Source of the DNA: Rhyacophila brunnea
Taxonomy: Eukaryota > Arthropoda > Insecta > Trichoptera > Rhyacophilidae
Reading direction: 5' to 3'
Assembly: GCA_022495005.1 (NCBI GenBank)
Contig: JAGYXB010000558.1
Coordinates: 186,001 to 250,000 of the forward strand
DNA: 64,000 bases
Within the stretch, counting starts at the first letter, position 1, and the number at the start of each line of letters is the position of its first letter. The notes below the pieces were generated by a model. The model did not search any database. It saw nothing but the letters and a program-made list of their open reading frames with translations, and was not told the origin of the DNA. Positions 1 to 10,582 of the stretch are shown here, piece after piece. Made by a program: the position numbers and the translations under genes.

Positions 1-1596
1 ACGCCGACCATGATGCAGCGTTCTCCAGCATGGAAGGAACCATTTTTGTCAGCGTCATTGCTTCCTTGCCGACTTTGATTTTAAGATTGTTTCTGGCTTC
101 CTCCCATGGAGGGCTTTCAAACAGGGTGTGTTCGGCGTCATCTTTGATGCTTCTGCAGTGGTGGCACTCACAGGTCACTTTTTTCCCTATTTTGTGAAGA
201 TAACTTCCAAAGCAACCGTGCCCTGTGAGAAGCTGCGTAAGGTGGTAACACAGCTCGCCGTGTTTCCGCTGGCACCAAGCCATGAGCTCACCAATGAGCC
301 GATGCGTCCACCGGCCTTTTGCGGAAGCGTCCCACCTTTCTTGCCATTTTTGCATCGTCAGTTCCCTGGCGTCGATTCTTTTCTGCCCATTGTACACTGC
401 CTGCCTTTCGGCAGCGAGCAGGTCAATGGGCGGGATGGCAGTCAGTACCAGTATGGCATCTCCCGAGACCGTGCGGCATGCTGAGGCGACTCTCAGTGCG
501 CTTCGTCTTTGCACCCTTGCTAGGGTGAGTTTTGTCCATTCTTTTTTGGTGGCGTCGGCCCATATTGGGGCGCCGTACAGTAGGACAGAGTGGACCACCT
601 CGGAGTAGAGTTTCCGTCTTTTATGTTTTGGTCCACCGGTGTTGGGCATCAGCCTGGCAAGGTCTTCTGCTATGGCGGTCGCTTTTGAGGCCGCCTTTTC
701 AACGTGCTCGGTGAACCGCAACCTGTCGTCGATCTGCACTCCGAGGTACCGCAGTGACCTGGAAAACGGCACCACGAAGTTGTCGACTTCAAGTTTGGGT
801 GGCAACAGTTTCCTTCGCCTGGTGAAGAAAACGGCTTCCATTTTGTGGACTGCGAGCTGCAACCCGTTGCTGTCCAGCCATCTCTTAACCCGCCTGATGG
901 CTTCTTCTCCGGCGAGACGTAGGGATTCTGTCCTCTTGGCTGTGACGAGGATTGCCACATCGTCAGCGAAGGCCACCAGGCGCGCTTCTTCGGGCATGTT
1001 CACCTTCAGCAGGCCATCGTACATTGCATTCCACAGGGCTGGCCCAAGAACTGAGCCCTGTGGAACACCCGCCGATACACTTCGCTGGCAATTCTTGCCA
1101 CTGCATTCGTATTCAAGAACTCTTTCGGAGAAGTAGCTCTCAATTATTCTTATGAGGTTTGCTGGGACGTCAATTTCAACTAGGGACCTGAGGGTTTTTT
1201 CCCAGTTCGCCGTGTTAAAGGCGTTTTTGACGTCGAGCGTGACCAGCAGAACGTGCTTGCTCGCCTTCACGCTTCCCTGCCAGGCGAGGCGAATCGTTGA
1301 GACGACTTGCGCTATCGCATCGATGGTGGAACGCCCAGGCCGGAATCCATACTGGCTGTTCGATAGCCCTTTCTAGTCGTTTTCCAGTGAATTCTGGAGG
1401 CGCTGCAGGATCAATCTTTCGAGAAGCTTTCCGACTCCATCCAGCATACAAAGTGGCCTATACGAAGAAAGGCCGCTGGGCGTCGCTTTGCTTTTTGGTA
1501 TAAGAACAAGTTTTTGCCTCTTCCAGGGTGAAGCAAAGGTTCCCTCGAGCAAGCATGTGTTAAAAACTGCCAGCAGCAGTGCAGGATCGGTCTGTA
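1..1596 (-). mobile_element. R1-clade-like LINE relic, 5'-truncated reverse transcriptase
   Basis: Read on the minus strand, one frame carries the core of a non-LTR reverse transcriptase: QYGFRPGRSTIDAI near 1330, LVTLDVKNAFN near 1235, GVPQGSVLGP near 1055 and the catalytic FADDVA near 960. A C-terminal Cys/His cluster (CECHHC followed by H and C) lies near 150-180, as in R1/jockey-type ORF2 proteins. The copy begins inside the RT domain at about 1596 and runs off the left edge of the window. An in-frame TAG at 1373-1375, just before the QYGFRPG block, makes this copy non-functional. The assignment to the R1 clade rests on motif style and is less certain than the call of a non-LTR reverse transcriptase. 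It lies upstream of ZfA in the opposite orientation. Confidence 0.85.
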
Positions 1597-2314
1597 ACCT
1601 GTGTAACCTAACCTAACCTACCCCAACCTAATATTACCTAATATAATCTTAGTTTGTGATAATGAATTAGTAATAGTATCAAAATCTATGAGCATTTTAA
1701 ATTAACAATTATTAGATCGAAAAGCCTATGCGCCGATAGAAAAAGGTATTTATTATAATTGTCTACATGGAATAAACTGTTTTCGTAAAAAAAATCATAA
1801 AAGCTCATGACGGCATCTGCGGCACAATTACCTAAGTTTTAATTAACGTCACTTTTTAAATAGGTATTTATAGTGTTATTTGAATCTGAAAGTAGGTACT
1901 TAATACATACTTATGTTTTGCCAAAATATTGTTTAAAATCATTAAACCTAATTTTCATAGTGTTTGTATTCTTTTACGATTAATTGGTTACAATAGTATA
2001 TTGATACGTGAAGACTACTTTTTCCTTAGTGCAAATCAATCATTTGAGTGTTGTAGTTGATTTGTGAATATCATCCATTTCCGTCTTCCGATGTGACGAA
2101 CTTCGTTTTAAATGTTGTCAGCGCTTTGTGAAAACAGTCTATTCAATTGTGCGAATATATTATATTCCCCCAAAAGAATTAATAGAATAGACAGACAGAG
2201 AGAATAGATAGACAATGACAATTTTTGTGATCGATGTTCTAATGTCTATGGTACACAGCTTTGGTATATTAGTCTATGGCCAGTAATAGATTTTGATGTC
2301 AAATATCGCATAAA
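1597..2314. other. Intergenic; short AACCT repeat and ZfA upstream region
   Basis: An (AACCT)n-type tract at about 1603-1630 abuts the truncated end of the LINE relic. The rest is AT-rich with no coding signal that I can see. The last 150 bases should hold the ZfA promoter and 5' leader, but I see no convincing TATA box or other core element. Confidence 0.5.
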
Positions 2315-2488
2315 ATGGAAGTAAAAACCGAACCAAACGATGAAATATTGCCTGACGATACGGCGGAAGTAATCAGCGACGGTGCATATCAATTTGACAA
2401 AAATTACTTCAAGAGCGAATGTCGATTTGACGTGTCAGTCAAACAAGAAAATATAGAGGACGACAGCAACAGTATCCACTTCAAAGAG
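2315..2488 (+). CDS. ZfA exon 1, N-terminus with sumoylation-type motifs
   Basis: This is the first coding exon of a zinc-finger gene: 58 codons starting at ATG 2315 and ending in phase 0 at a GAG|GTAAGA donor. It encodes an acidic, apparently disordered segment with three psi-K-x-E motifs: VKTE followed by P at residues 3-7, FKSE at 32-35 and VKQE at 42-45. The VKTEP motif resembles a synergy-control type SUMO site. ZfB, ZfC and ZfD first exons open with the same kind of motif (NIKTEP, DIKREP). I chose this start because no in-frame ATG lies upstream and the motif sits at the start of the protein in all paralogues. No finger or ZAD domain is encoded here; the DNA-binding part is in the exon at 6585. 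Confidence 0.75.
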
Positions 2489-2681
2489 GTAAGAGGATTC
2501 CTAATTTGTTTAGGTGACAGTATTCTTGATTTTGTTGACAAATAACGATAAGTCTAAAGTAGGCAAAAACACAAATAAATAGATAGACTGATATCAAAAT
2601 ACTTTAGTAAAATACAAATATGTTAGGTATTGAATGACACAGTCAGCATCCACTGCCTTCTAAAAAGATGCAATCTGATTA

Positions 2682-3270
2682 TCATCATCATCAGGGGCGC
2701 GACAACCCGGTGTGGGTCCTGACCTACTCCAACAGCTCCCTCCACCTGTCCCTATACAATATGGCCGCTTTCCAATTTGGAACCCCCAGAATACGGCAGT
2801 CACTGGCAGCTCCATCCAACCAGCGAATCTTTGGCCTCCCTCTTCTTCTACATCGTATTGGATTGCTGGACATCACTCTCTTTGCCGGTTCATTGTCATT
2901 CATACGGTGCACATGGCCTAGCCATCGCAGTCTTCCAATCTTAATTGATTGAACTGCGCTGCAATCTTCGTACAGCCCGCAGAGCTCAGCATTATATCTT
3001 CACCTCCAATTGGTGCCATCCCTGTTCGATCCATATATACGGTGGAGAATTTTTCTTTCAAAGATGTTCAGGGCTCGTCCATTTCGCAGAGTTAATGTCC
3101 AGGTTTCCGATGCGTAGGTGAACACTGGCTTTACAAGTGTCTTATAAAGAGTGCTTTTAGTTCGGCGAGATAGTATGCGGGACTTAAAATGTCTTAACAG
3201 GCCAAAGTAGCATTTATTCGCAGACATGATTCTCTTGTTGATTTCTTCTGTAATAGACAATCCGATATCT
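2682..3270 (-). mobile_element. LINE 3' fragment (family 1) in ZfA intron 1
   Basis: The minus strand encodes the C-terminal part of a LINE ORF2: a segment with NKCYFGLLRHFKSRILSRRT and TLYKTLVKPVFTYASETWTL (about 3220-3090), then a segment with HRMNDNEPAKRVMSSNP and RRRGRPKIRWLDGAASDCR (2912-2780). Frameshifts separate the two. The element ends in a GATGAT-type simple tail near 2685, as RTE-like insect LINEs often do. Three further copies are at 16860, 28850 and 49617. Confidence 0.8.
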
Positions 3271-5313
3271 ACGTTATAATATTATAATAACTTGTTGACA
3301 GCGATTGGTCCTACCTCTACTGCTCCTGTCGAAGCATTTCTTATTGTTTTCAATAAAAACAAATTACCTAGGTATTTTAATGTATCTTGGAGACCTCAGA
3401 GTACATCTCATTTAGTGGTTCTGTGTTATTAATAATCGGAAGTGACGATCAAAGGGAGAAAACTTCTCCTAAGTATATAATAAAATAATATTATAATACA
3501 GTAAAACAGTCAGTTTAAAATGGCTATAACTAATAACTTATTTATACTCTCTATGCTATACATTCTACAACAATTTTCTGCAGTTCAAAAATAGTTAGTA
3601 CTTACCTATACAATTTTTACCACGTTTTTCTTAGCTCGTATTCTTGTTTGTCCGGTGGTTGTTTATCCAGTACAAATCATGCAATCGATTTTTAACTAAC
3701 TTCCCGACTAGCTAGACATTTGAAACTTTTAGAATATATCAGAACACGATGCCAATGCATTCTTTTAATACTTTTAGGCATCTTTAAGTAGAATTGAATT
3801 CATTTTCAGTTAATTCTGTTTTGTATGAAAAGTTATTACGGAAGAAATCCGTAAGTAATCCAATCCACTATTATTGGTTGCTATGGCAGTGGTCATGGCA
3901 ACTAAATTATTAATATATTCATGAGTTACTATGGAAATCAAAATGTCATTTCAGTATTCTATATTTGTTTATTTGTTGAAAAATAGCAAAAAAAATATTT
4001 GTTGCCTTATTTGTTCTAAATTATTAATACATAGATTTGTCAAGTTTATATTATGATTCAACAGAAAATTTAAAAACGTGGTATATAAAAGGTTCTTTTT
4101 ATCTTGTAATTATTAAAAGCTTACATTAAATTTCAAGTAATAAATATCTTTCAGAACTCGTGCACCTACAAGGGTTCACAATGAATTAACAAGTCATTTC
4201 CGAAAGGAATGACACTATTGTATATATACATACATCGTTTCATAGAAGGACGGGGGCGTGGTTTACCTAGAAACCCAACATTTGAAGTAGGGTTGTATAA
4301 TATTTCGACAATAATTGTTTCAAAAATAATGTAAATATAAATATTTATTATTTTATTCCAATGTTAATGGGCCGCAAAACATTTTGATTTTTTTGTTGTC
4401 CGCAGATGTAAAAAGGTTAAGAAATATTGCTCTGAATATTGATTGACCGCCTCAGAAGGACCTTGTCATCTAGTAAATAATATACAAAAATACAGATAAC
4501 CTAACCTAACCTAACCAATTAAAAAAAGGCAAAATTAAACTGTTCAAAATGAATCAAATACATTTACCTAGCTTATGAGAAAAACATTAATATTATCATG
4601 CACCTATTTATAGCGCCTGTACACGTCGATGGATTTACTTGCAGCAATAGTGTGTATTTTAAACTCTCGCGATAATAAATTGCTGTTTACACATAAAAGT
4701 GCTGACTGCCTTTCTCACCAATCACATTCTTCAAGAGTAAGCGAGACGCGATGTTTTCATTTTATAATACTATTTGACAGGTTATGAAAATCGGTTAACC
4801 TCAAAATTAGTGTGGGTGGTGTAGTTCGTTTTTTTGAGCTGACTCATAGTAATGGTTGTATACGAAGATAAATAAATATCTGACATTCAGCCATTGAAAA
4901 CATTACTGGCAACGTTGCATATTTTGTAAAGCGCTTTTGTGATAGGAGATCGCTTGCAGCGCTAAAGCGCTTCTCGCTGAAAGGGAAATCGTAAGCAAAA
5001 GTTTTGGCGCGTAAAGACGCTTCAGATATCCAAACTATAAACAAGTTTAGTGTTAAACTCGGCCTCCGCAAAAATTAAAGAAAAAATGTAGCTTTAAATC
5101 CATATAGTCTATATATCTATAAGTCCCAAATAATAGACGATGACCAGCAACCAGCTAACTCAGCGAAGAAAGAGAATGCATTTTCTTCGCTCTCGACTTG
5201 CCGGATGATGACACAAGAAACTCAAAGAAATAATATTAAATACGAAAGAACTGTGAGAGGCTTATCATAATGGTGATACTGTTACATGTTATTAATTATG
5301 ATGTTATTTTCAG
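3271..5313. other. ZfA intron 1 remainder
   Basis: Non-coding, AT-rich sequence. The stretch around 3385-3545 (words such as GGAAGTGACGATCAAAG and CTAATAACTTATTTATACTC) recurs at 45585-45660 and 46160-46190 upstream of ZfD, where a MITE separates its two halves. A second short (AACCT)n tract is at about 4498-4516. No further exon was recognised. Confidence 0.45.
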
Positions 5314-5466
5314 AAGTATGAAAAAGGTCTGATCAATATAAAATCTGATAATGATAATGAGGGAATCATCATTAAAGAAGAACATGTCGACAACGCAATT
5401 TGCCAAATCAATTATGAGAATCCGCAACCTGGCTGCTCTAATCCACAATACATGCCATTAGATCAG
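5314..5466 (+). CDS. ZfA exon 2
   Basis: A 51-codon phase-0 exon bounded by TTTTCAG|AAG and CAG|GTTGGT. It encodes IKSD and IKEE (SUMO-type acceptors), and near its end PQPGCSNPQYMP. The ZfB and ZfC exons in the same penultimate position end with PQPGCSHSEYMP or a close variant, and ZfD has AGCSYPQW, so the exon and its place next to the finger exon are conserved. The function of the GCS motif is unknown to me. The match of phase, length and motif to the paralogues is the main evidence that this open stretch is a real exon. Confidence 0.7.
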
Positions 5467-6584
5467 GTTGGTACGTCCGATTATAACGGTCGTTTTTTTA
5501 ATCCCTATAGAACTTTAAATAGTAAAAAATAATACAAGCTAACTCATTTTTTTATTCGAGAGATTTGTACATGTAATTAACTTTTAAAATGATTTCGGGG
5601 ATTTGCCACCGCAGCTGTTTTCTGGTCGTCCAATTTTGGTCCGTTTTTTGAGCATTGCTGGCCCGTATATCATAAATGAATACTATTGGTTTACAAGGCT
5701 TCAATGATAATTACTGGTTTATCAGCATAAACCAATGAATCATGGCGCCCAACAGAAAAAAATCCAAAAGTCAGTCAAATTGCACTACCTTCGAGGCCAA
5801 TTATATGCCAATTTCTCGAATATAATAAGGTTGCGGTCGCCATACGGTACTTGGTGCCATTCTGTTTAAGAGCATACTTCAGTGAAACGGCAAACAATTT
5901 TCAAATATAGGTGCGACGAAATTTTGGCCGCGTTGCCAGTCGGAGAGCGATAGTCGACCTGTTAGCACGTCAATTTGTTTTGTGATGGCGTCGGAGGAAT
6001 TAATTCTTAAATCGTGAAAAGATGACTAAACAATTTTACGTATTTACTCGAAAAACAAAACATGTCAATGAATATATTATTATTTAAATAACATTAATGG
6101 ACGCGTATTGAATTTTTATAGCAAATTATGTTTTGCGTCGATTGCACATTCCGTGCGTCGCGTAGTTACGATCGTTTTAGACCGTGCTTCAGCTGAAGTA
6201 TAGCCTTAACGCACAACTCGTCCAAATAAATGTCATCAATGTCAAAACAATCTCCATTGACCAAAATACGAGAACCGGCCTTATTTTTTAATAAATATAT
6301 TTGCATATTGCAACTAGCTTGTAAACTGCATAAAACTGTCCTTTTTTGTCATTTTGTATATGCAATGGTGTCTCTTGGAACTAGTCTCACTTCATATTAT
6401 GTGTATATAATCTAAGTAAATTTGAAAATCAGATTGTGATGTAACGCATTAAAATGTCAAAACTAACCGAAGGATTACAGTTCGATTTAAGAGTTAACCC
6501 TTTCGTAATTAAGTTATATCTTACAAAAATCGGTTAAACCTCTATTTATTTTATTATTATTTAATTAAACTGTATTTTTTCTAG
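5467..6584. other. ZfA intron 2
   Basis: The intron runs from the GTTGGT donor to a TTTTTTCTAG acceptor. It is AT-rich and I see no recognisable repeat or additional exon in it. Confidence 0.5.
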
Positions 6585-7769
6585 ATATCTACCCAGCAAT
6601 GTTTCACAGTACGTCACAGTAAACCACTGGAAATAGTTAGACAAGATATAGTCAACAATAACATGTTCAACAACAAAATAGCACATGCAACCAATAAAAT
6701 AAAAAGTATGACGAAACAGCATTCAGAGATAGCTATTAATGAACCAAACGTCAAAAAGGAGGTTCAGAAATTAAGCTTACCAAAAGTGGTTCGAATTATG
6801 TTGAGAAGAATTACATATTTTCCACGTACCTTTATTTGCAAAAATTGCTATGGTGTGTTTGAATCTGTAAATCATCTAAATAATCACTATGGTTCATGCA
6901 TGAAGTCTCAAAATCGTAAGTCATGCAAAACGTATACTGTTAAAAAACTAAATGTATGCAATGTTCGCTCAAACAAAATATCGCACCGTGGTAAGCACAA
7001 GAAAAACACAGGTAAACCATATCAATGCGATGTGTGTTTTAAAAGTTTTCTGTACTTTAGTAAATTCGAAACACATAAAATTACACATACTGATGAAAAA
7101 CCATTTCAATGCGACATTTGTTTTAAAAAATTTCGGCGACTTGGTAATCTCATTGAACATAAAATGACACATAATGATGAAAAACCACATCAATGCGATG
7201 TGTGTTTTAAAAAATTCGTTCAATTCGGTACTCTCAAAAGACATAAAATGACACATACAGATGAAAAACCCCATCAATGCGAAATGTGTTTTAAAAAATT
7301 TCGGCTAATTGGTAATCTCACTGCACATAAATTGACACATAATAATGAAAAACCACATCAATGCGATGTGTGCTTAAAAAAATTCATCCTAATTGGTACT
7401 CTCAATAGACATAAAATGACACATTCAGCTGAAAAACCCCATCAATGTGATATATGTTTTAATAAATTTCAGACAATTGATTATCTCAATGCACATAAAA
7501 AGGCACACAATGGTGAAAAGACACATCAATGTGATACGTGTTTTAAAAAATTTCGGCGAATTAGTAATCTCAATGCACATAAAAAGACACATAGTGATGA
7601 AAAACCCCATCAATGTGAAATGTGTTTTAAAAAATTTCGGCGAATTAGTAACCTCAATACACATAAAAAGACACATAGTGATGAAAAACCCCATCAATGC
7701 GAAATGTGTTTTAAAAAATTTCGGCGGATTAGTCATCTCAATACTCATAAAAAGACACATACAGATTAA
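6585..7769 (+). CDS. ZfA terminal exon, ten-finger zinc-finger array
   Basis: The last exon of ZfA follows a TTTTTTCTAG acceptor and stays open for 394 codons; with exons 1 and 2 the protein is 503 residues. After a basic lead with VKKE it has ten finger units. The first (FICKNCYGVFES...) ends His-Cys (C2HC); units two to ten are canonical C2H2 with 28-residue spacing and H-(T/N/S)-(D/G/N)-EKP linkers. Units 8-10 are almost identical in DNA sequence, with RRIS-N/H-LN helices, which suggests recent 84-bp duplication. It is expected to be a nuclear sequence-specific DNA-binding protein. The stop codon lies where the next linker's GAA codon should be, and recognisable finger remnants follow it, so the protein was once longer. 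The pre-finger segment is related to those of ZfB and ZfD. Confidence 0.85.
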   Translation: MSTQQCFTVRHSKPLEIVRQDIVNNNMFNNKIAHATNKIKSMTKQHSEIAINEPNVKKEVQKLSLPKVVRIMLRRITYFPRTFICKNCYGVFESVNHLNNHYGSCMKSQNRKSCKTYTVKKLNVCNVRSNKISHRGKHKKNTGKPYQCDVCFKSFLYFSKFETHKITHTDEKPFQCDICFKKFRRLGNLIEHKMTHNDEKPHQCDVCFKKFVQFGTLKRHKMTHTDEKPHQCEMCFKKFRLIGNLTAHKLTHNNEKPHQCDVCLKKFILIGTLNRHKMTHSAEKPHQCDICFNKFQTIDYLNAHKKAHNGEKTHQCDTCFKKFRRISNLNAHKKTHSDEKPHQCEMCFKKFRRISNLNTHKKTHSDEKPHQCEMCFKKFRRISHLNTHKKTHTD

Positions 7770-8900
7770 AAACCCATCAATGCGAAATGTGCTTTAAAAA
7801 AATTCGGCTGATTGTTAATCTTACTGCACATAAATTGAAACATATTCGCGAAGAATCACATCAATGGATGTATGCTTAAAAAATTCATCCAAATTGGTAC
7901 CTACTCTCAATAGACAAAATGGCACATTCAGCTAAAAAAACCCCAATCAATGCGTTGTATGTTTTAATTAATTTTGGTCAACTGAAAATCTCAAAGCACG
8001 TTAATGCAATGGTTGATCTATGATCATCAATGTGGCGAAAATGATAACGTACATTAAAAAAGTCAAACAGGAAGTTCAGAAATTATACTTGCCAAAGGTG
8101 GTTCGAATTATGCAGAGAAGATTTACATAATATTTCTCGCGTAACTTATTTGCAATAATAATTGTTATGGAGTGTTTGAATCTGTAAATCATTCAAATCG
8201 TCACTAAATATTATGCCGTGGGTCCTAGGTTCGAATCCTGGATCTGGCAATTACACATATTGTTTTTCAATTTGTGTGTGATTCAGGGTATGGACCTAAT
8301 AGGTTGAGCAAGTGGCTGACATCCATTTCTCGTAAAAAAAACAAAATCTGTTAATACAAACCTCTACTCTGCGGAGGCCTATATGATCCTATTAGGATCG
8401 GACATGGTCGGAAATTTTTTTTTCGGAAAAAAAGTCTCAAGTCATACAAGACGCAATATGGTGAAAAACTATATGAATGCAATGTTCAGTAATATAAAAT
8501 CTCGAAACGTAGTACGGACAAGATATATATTGCTTATAACAAAAATCAATTCGATTATTTGACTAATTATTTCGACAACACATAAATTAACACTTATTGG
8601 CGAAAAAAATACATGAATGAAGTTCGTGTTTAAAAAAAACTCATCTAAGATCTCAAAACATATAAGATGACACAAACTGGTGAAAAACCACATCAATGCG
8701 ATGTGTATTCATAAAAATAGCTGCAAATTGGTGATCTGAAAAGACATGAAATGATACATTTGTACTGGCGAAAAACTGTCTTTTTTTTAAATTTAAATTT
8801 AAGTTTTCTTTTTTTATGTGATTTCAAAAAACATGAATTGATACATACTGACGAAAAGCCACAACTAATGTGCGATTGAAAATAATTATATATTTTTACA
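7770..8900 (+). pseudogene. Dead ZfA fingers and a partial second finger exon
   Basis: Directly after the ZfA stop, 7770-8010 still matches the finger repeat (HQC, KKF, L-x2-H pieces) but in broken frames. From about 8040 the DNA matches the start of the ZfA terminal exon again: words from 8058-8130 parallel those at 6751-6820. Finger-like fragments then continue to about 8870 with many stops. This is a decayed partial duplicate of the finger exon. A SINE interrupts it at 8215-8420. Confidence 0.8.
8215..8420 (+). mobile_element. tRNA-derived SINE inside the ZfA pseudogene
   Basis: It holds a pol III B box (GGTTCGAATCC), then the body shared by the other copies: TTTTTCAATTTGTGTG, GGTTGAGCAAGTGGCTGACA, a CTCTGCGGAGGCC block and GATCGGACATGGTCG before an A/T-rich tail. 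The A-box half of the tRNA head is missing, so the copy is 5'-truncated. The flanking DNA is continuous zinc-finger pseudogene, so the insertion came after that duplication. Confidence 0.8.
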
Positions 8901-8979
8901 AATTATTTGTTAGATTACTCATTTAAACAATGCTGCGACAGTATTACATAAGAAATGTCGATAATTATGGAAAAATTAT

Positions 8980-10578
8980 AATAATGAATCACCGATGGAA
9001 CTAAAAGTGAAACAAAAATACTTTAGAGATATCTTTAACAATAAATTCAATTTATCGTTTAAAACCCCATTGACGGACCAATGCTCAAATTGTCTTTAGT
9101 TCAATGAGCGATTAAAAAACACTACAGATGTCAAAAAAACATGACTTTATTACATTGCTCAGAATTTACAACCTGAAAAACGCTCGCTTTATTCCATTAT
9201 CCGGGATATCAACCGGAACTTATGATATGAGTTTTGACTGCCAAAAAAACTTATCTTTACTTGAACTCCCCGACCAGATGGCATACTTCAGCAGGTAGTT
9301 GAGTTTTTACCATTTCGCGATCGTAACTGTCAGTTCAAAAAGTCCGCTTTCGAAGAACAATGTCCACAGTTATACGTGGAATGAAACACAGAGGCCAAAA
9401 GGATGTAATGAAATTGCAAGTGCTGTGTTCCATCGACTTACAAACATAGTTATGGATACATGCAGAACTACCGTGAGACTCGTCGCCGATGGATGTTGTG
9501 GACAAAATAAGAATACGTCCCTGATGTGTATGATATCAAAATCATCACACATTAAGAGAGTGAAAGTTATCCTAGCTATCCCAGATAGGTTTTCGGTAGA
9601 ATAGAAAAAAATAATGTCAGAAAGTCCAGAGAGGTCATTTCTGACCCCTCTAAATATAATATTTCAATTTTAAAAGAAGAAAGCTCAGTATTTGATTTGG
9701 GATCAGAAAAAATATCTGTATTTAATTCGCGCCAAGAAGCAATAAAAAACTAAGAAGTTGGCATTTCCAATTCAACCAAGCCAAGAGATTTTTCTTCTTG
9801 AAAACATCAACCAATAAAATAAAGGTTCAAGGTGAGCTGGTCAATTACCAATCGGAGCTTTCAACACCTAAATCTATTACTAAAAAAAATACACTGTCTA
9901 TCAACCATTGATCCCGAGAGCAGACAGGTAGAACAATTTAAAATAAATACAAAGTAAAAGATGTCAATAATTATTTACTTAAGGGGATTTTCCCCATGGG
10001 AATGCCAAAATAAATGGCGTATTTCAAAAAAACACCACCTTATTCTTAGGTCAATAATTATTATAAAGCAATCATTATTCATATGATGTTTATCTCATTT
10101 GAATAGTCAAAGACATAGCTTATAATCAGTATCTTTAGAATTATCTTGAAATGTGTTAATCTTGCCCATTTTTTGAATAATAAAATGCTTAATTCTTGTC
10201 AAATTTGGGATCACAGAGATTATCAATATAATTTTTTATCGTAAATATTTCACTATAATAATGTCGACATAAATTATACTGATGGTTTTTTAAATGCGTT
10301 TAAAAATTAATAAATGTAAAAAATCTTAACACCACTACACATTTATGTACTGAAATATGACTATATTCTAAAACATTAGAGCGAGAGGTTTAAAAGAATA
10401 TTATGTTATGTAATAAAAATACTTTATGCAGTCATCAAATGTTTAAAATAAATATAAAGGATAAGAAGGCTTCAAAATTATATAAATAGATTATCTACAA
10501 CGCTTAAGGAATGTCCAGGATCATGCTTTGAAAATAGAATAAAAGCTCTATTTTGACCGAAGCTGAGCACGTCCGCCC
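8980..10578 (+). mobile_element. TTAA-type DNA transposon relic with transposase fragment
   Basis: Broken plus-strand frames from about 9000 encode parts of an insect DDE-like transposase: YFRDIFNNKFNLSF, an open stretch at 9299-9604 with YTWNE, KGCNEIASAVFHRL and VADGCCGQNKNTSL, then relics to about 9780. The region 9990-10578 is non-coding and matches each arm of the foldback element at 43459-44848. The right end reads ...GTCCGCCC followed by TTAA at 10579-10582, equivalent to the foldback's TTAA boundary. The left end is not recognisable. I cannot place the family firmly; TTAA targets occur in piggyBac, Kolobok and Sola3 elements, and the GQNKN motif does not look like piggyBac. Confidence 0.7.
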
Positions 10579-10582
10579 TTAA

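Noticed and set aside
639..1136. Plus-strand open frame of 165 codons
   Set aside because: It lies antisense to the LINE reverse transcriptase and has no motif of its own.
2315..2545. Reading ZfA exon 1 through to the stop at 2545
   Set aside because: A consensus GTAAGA donor at 2489 and the paralogues' exon length and phase fit splicing better.
4498..4516. Telomere or telomere-derived locus
   Set aside because: Only three to four AACCT units; such short tracts are common inside insect chromosomes.
6969..7277. Minus-strand open frames antisense to the ZfA fingers (also 7425-7760)
   Set aside because: They are by-products of the repetitive finger codons.
8225..8260. tRNA genes at GGTTCGAATCC boxes (also 34905, 40390, 47427, 49365)
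   Set aside because: Only SINE heads: no cloverleaf could be completed, and each is followed by the shared SINE body.
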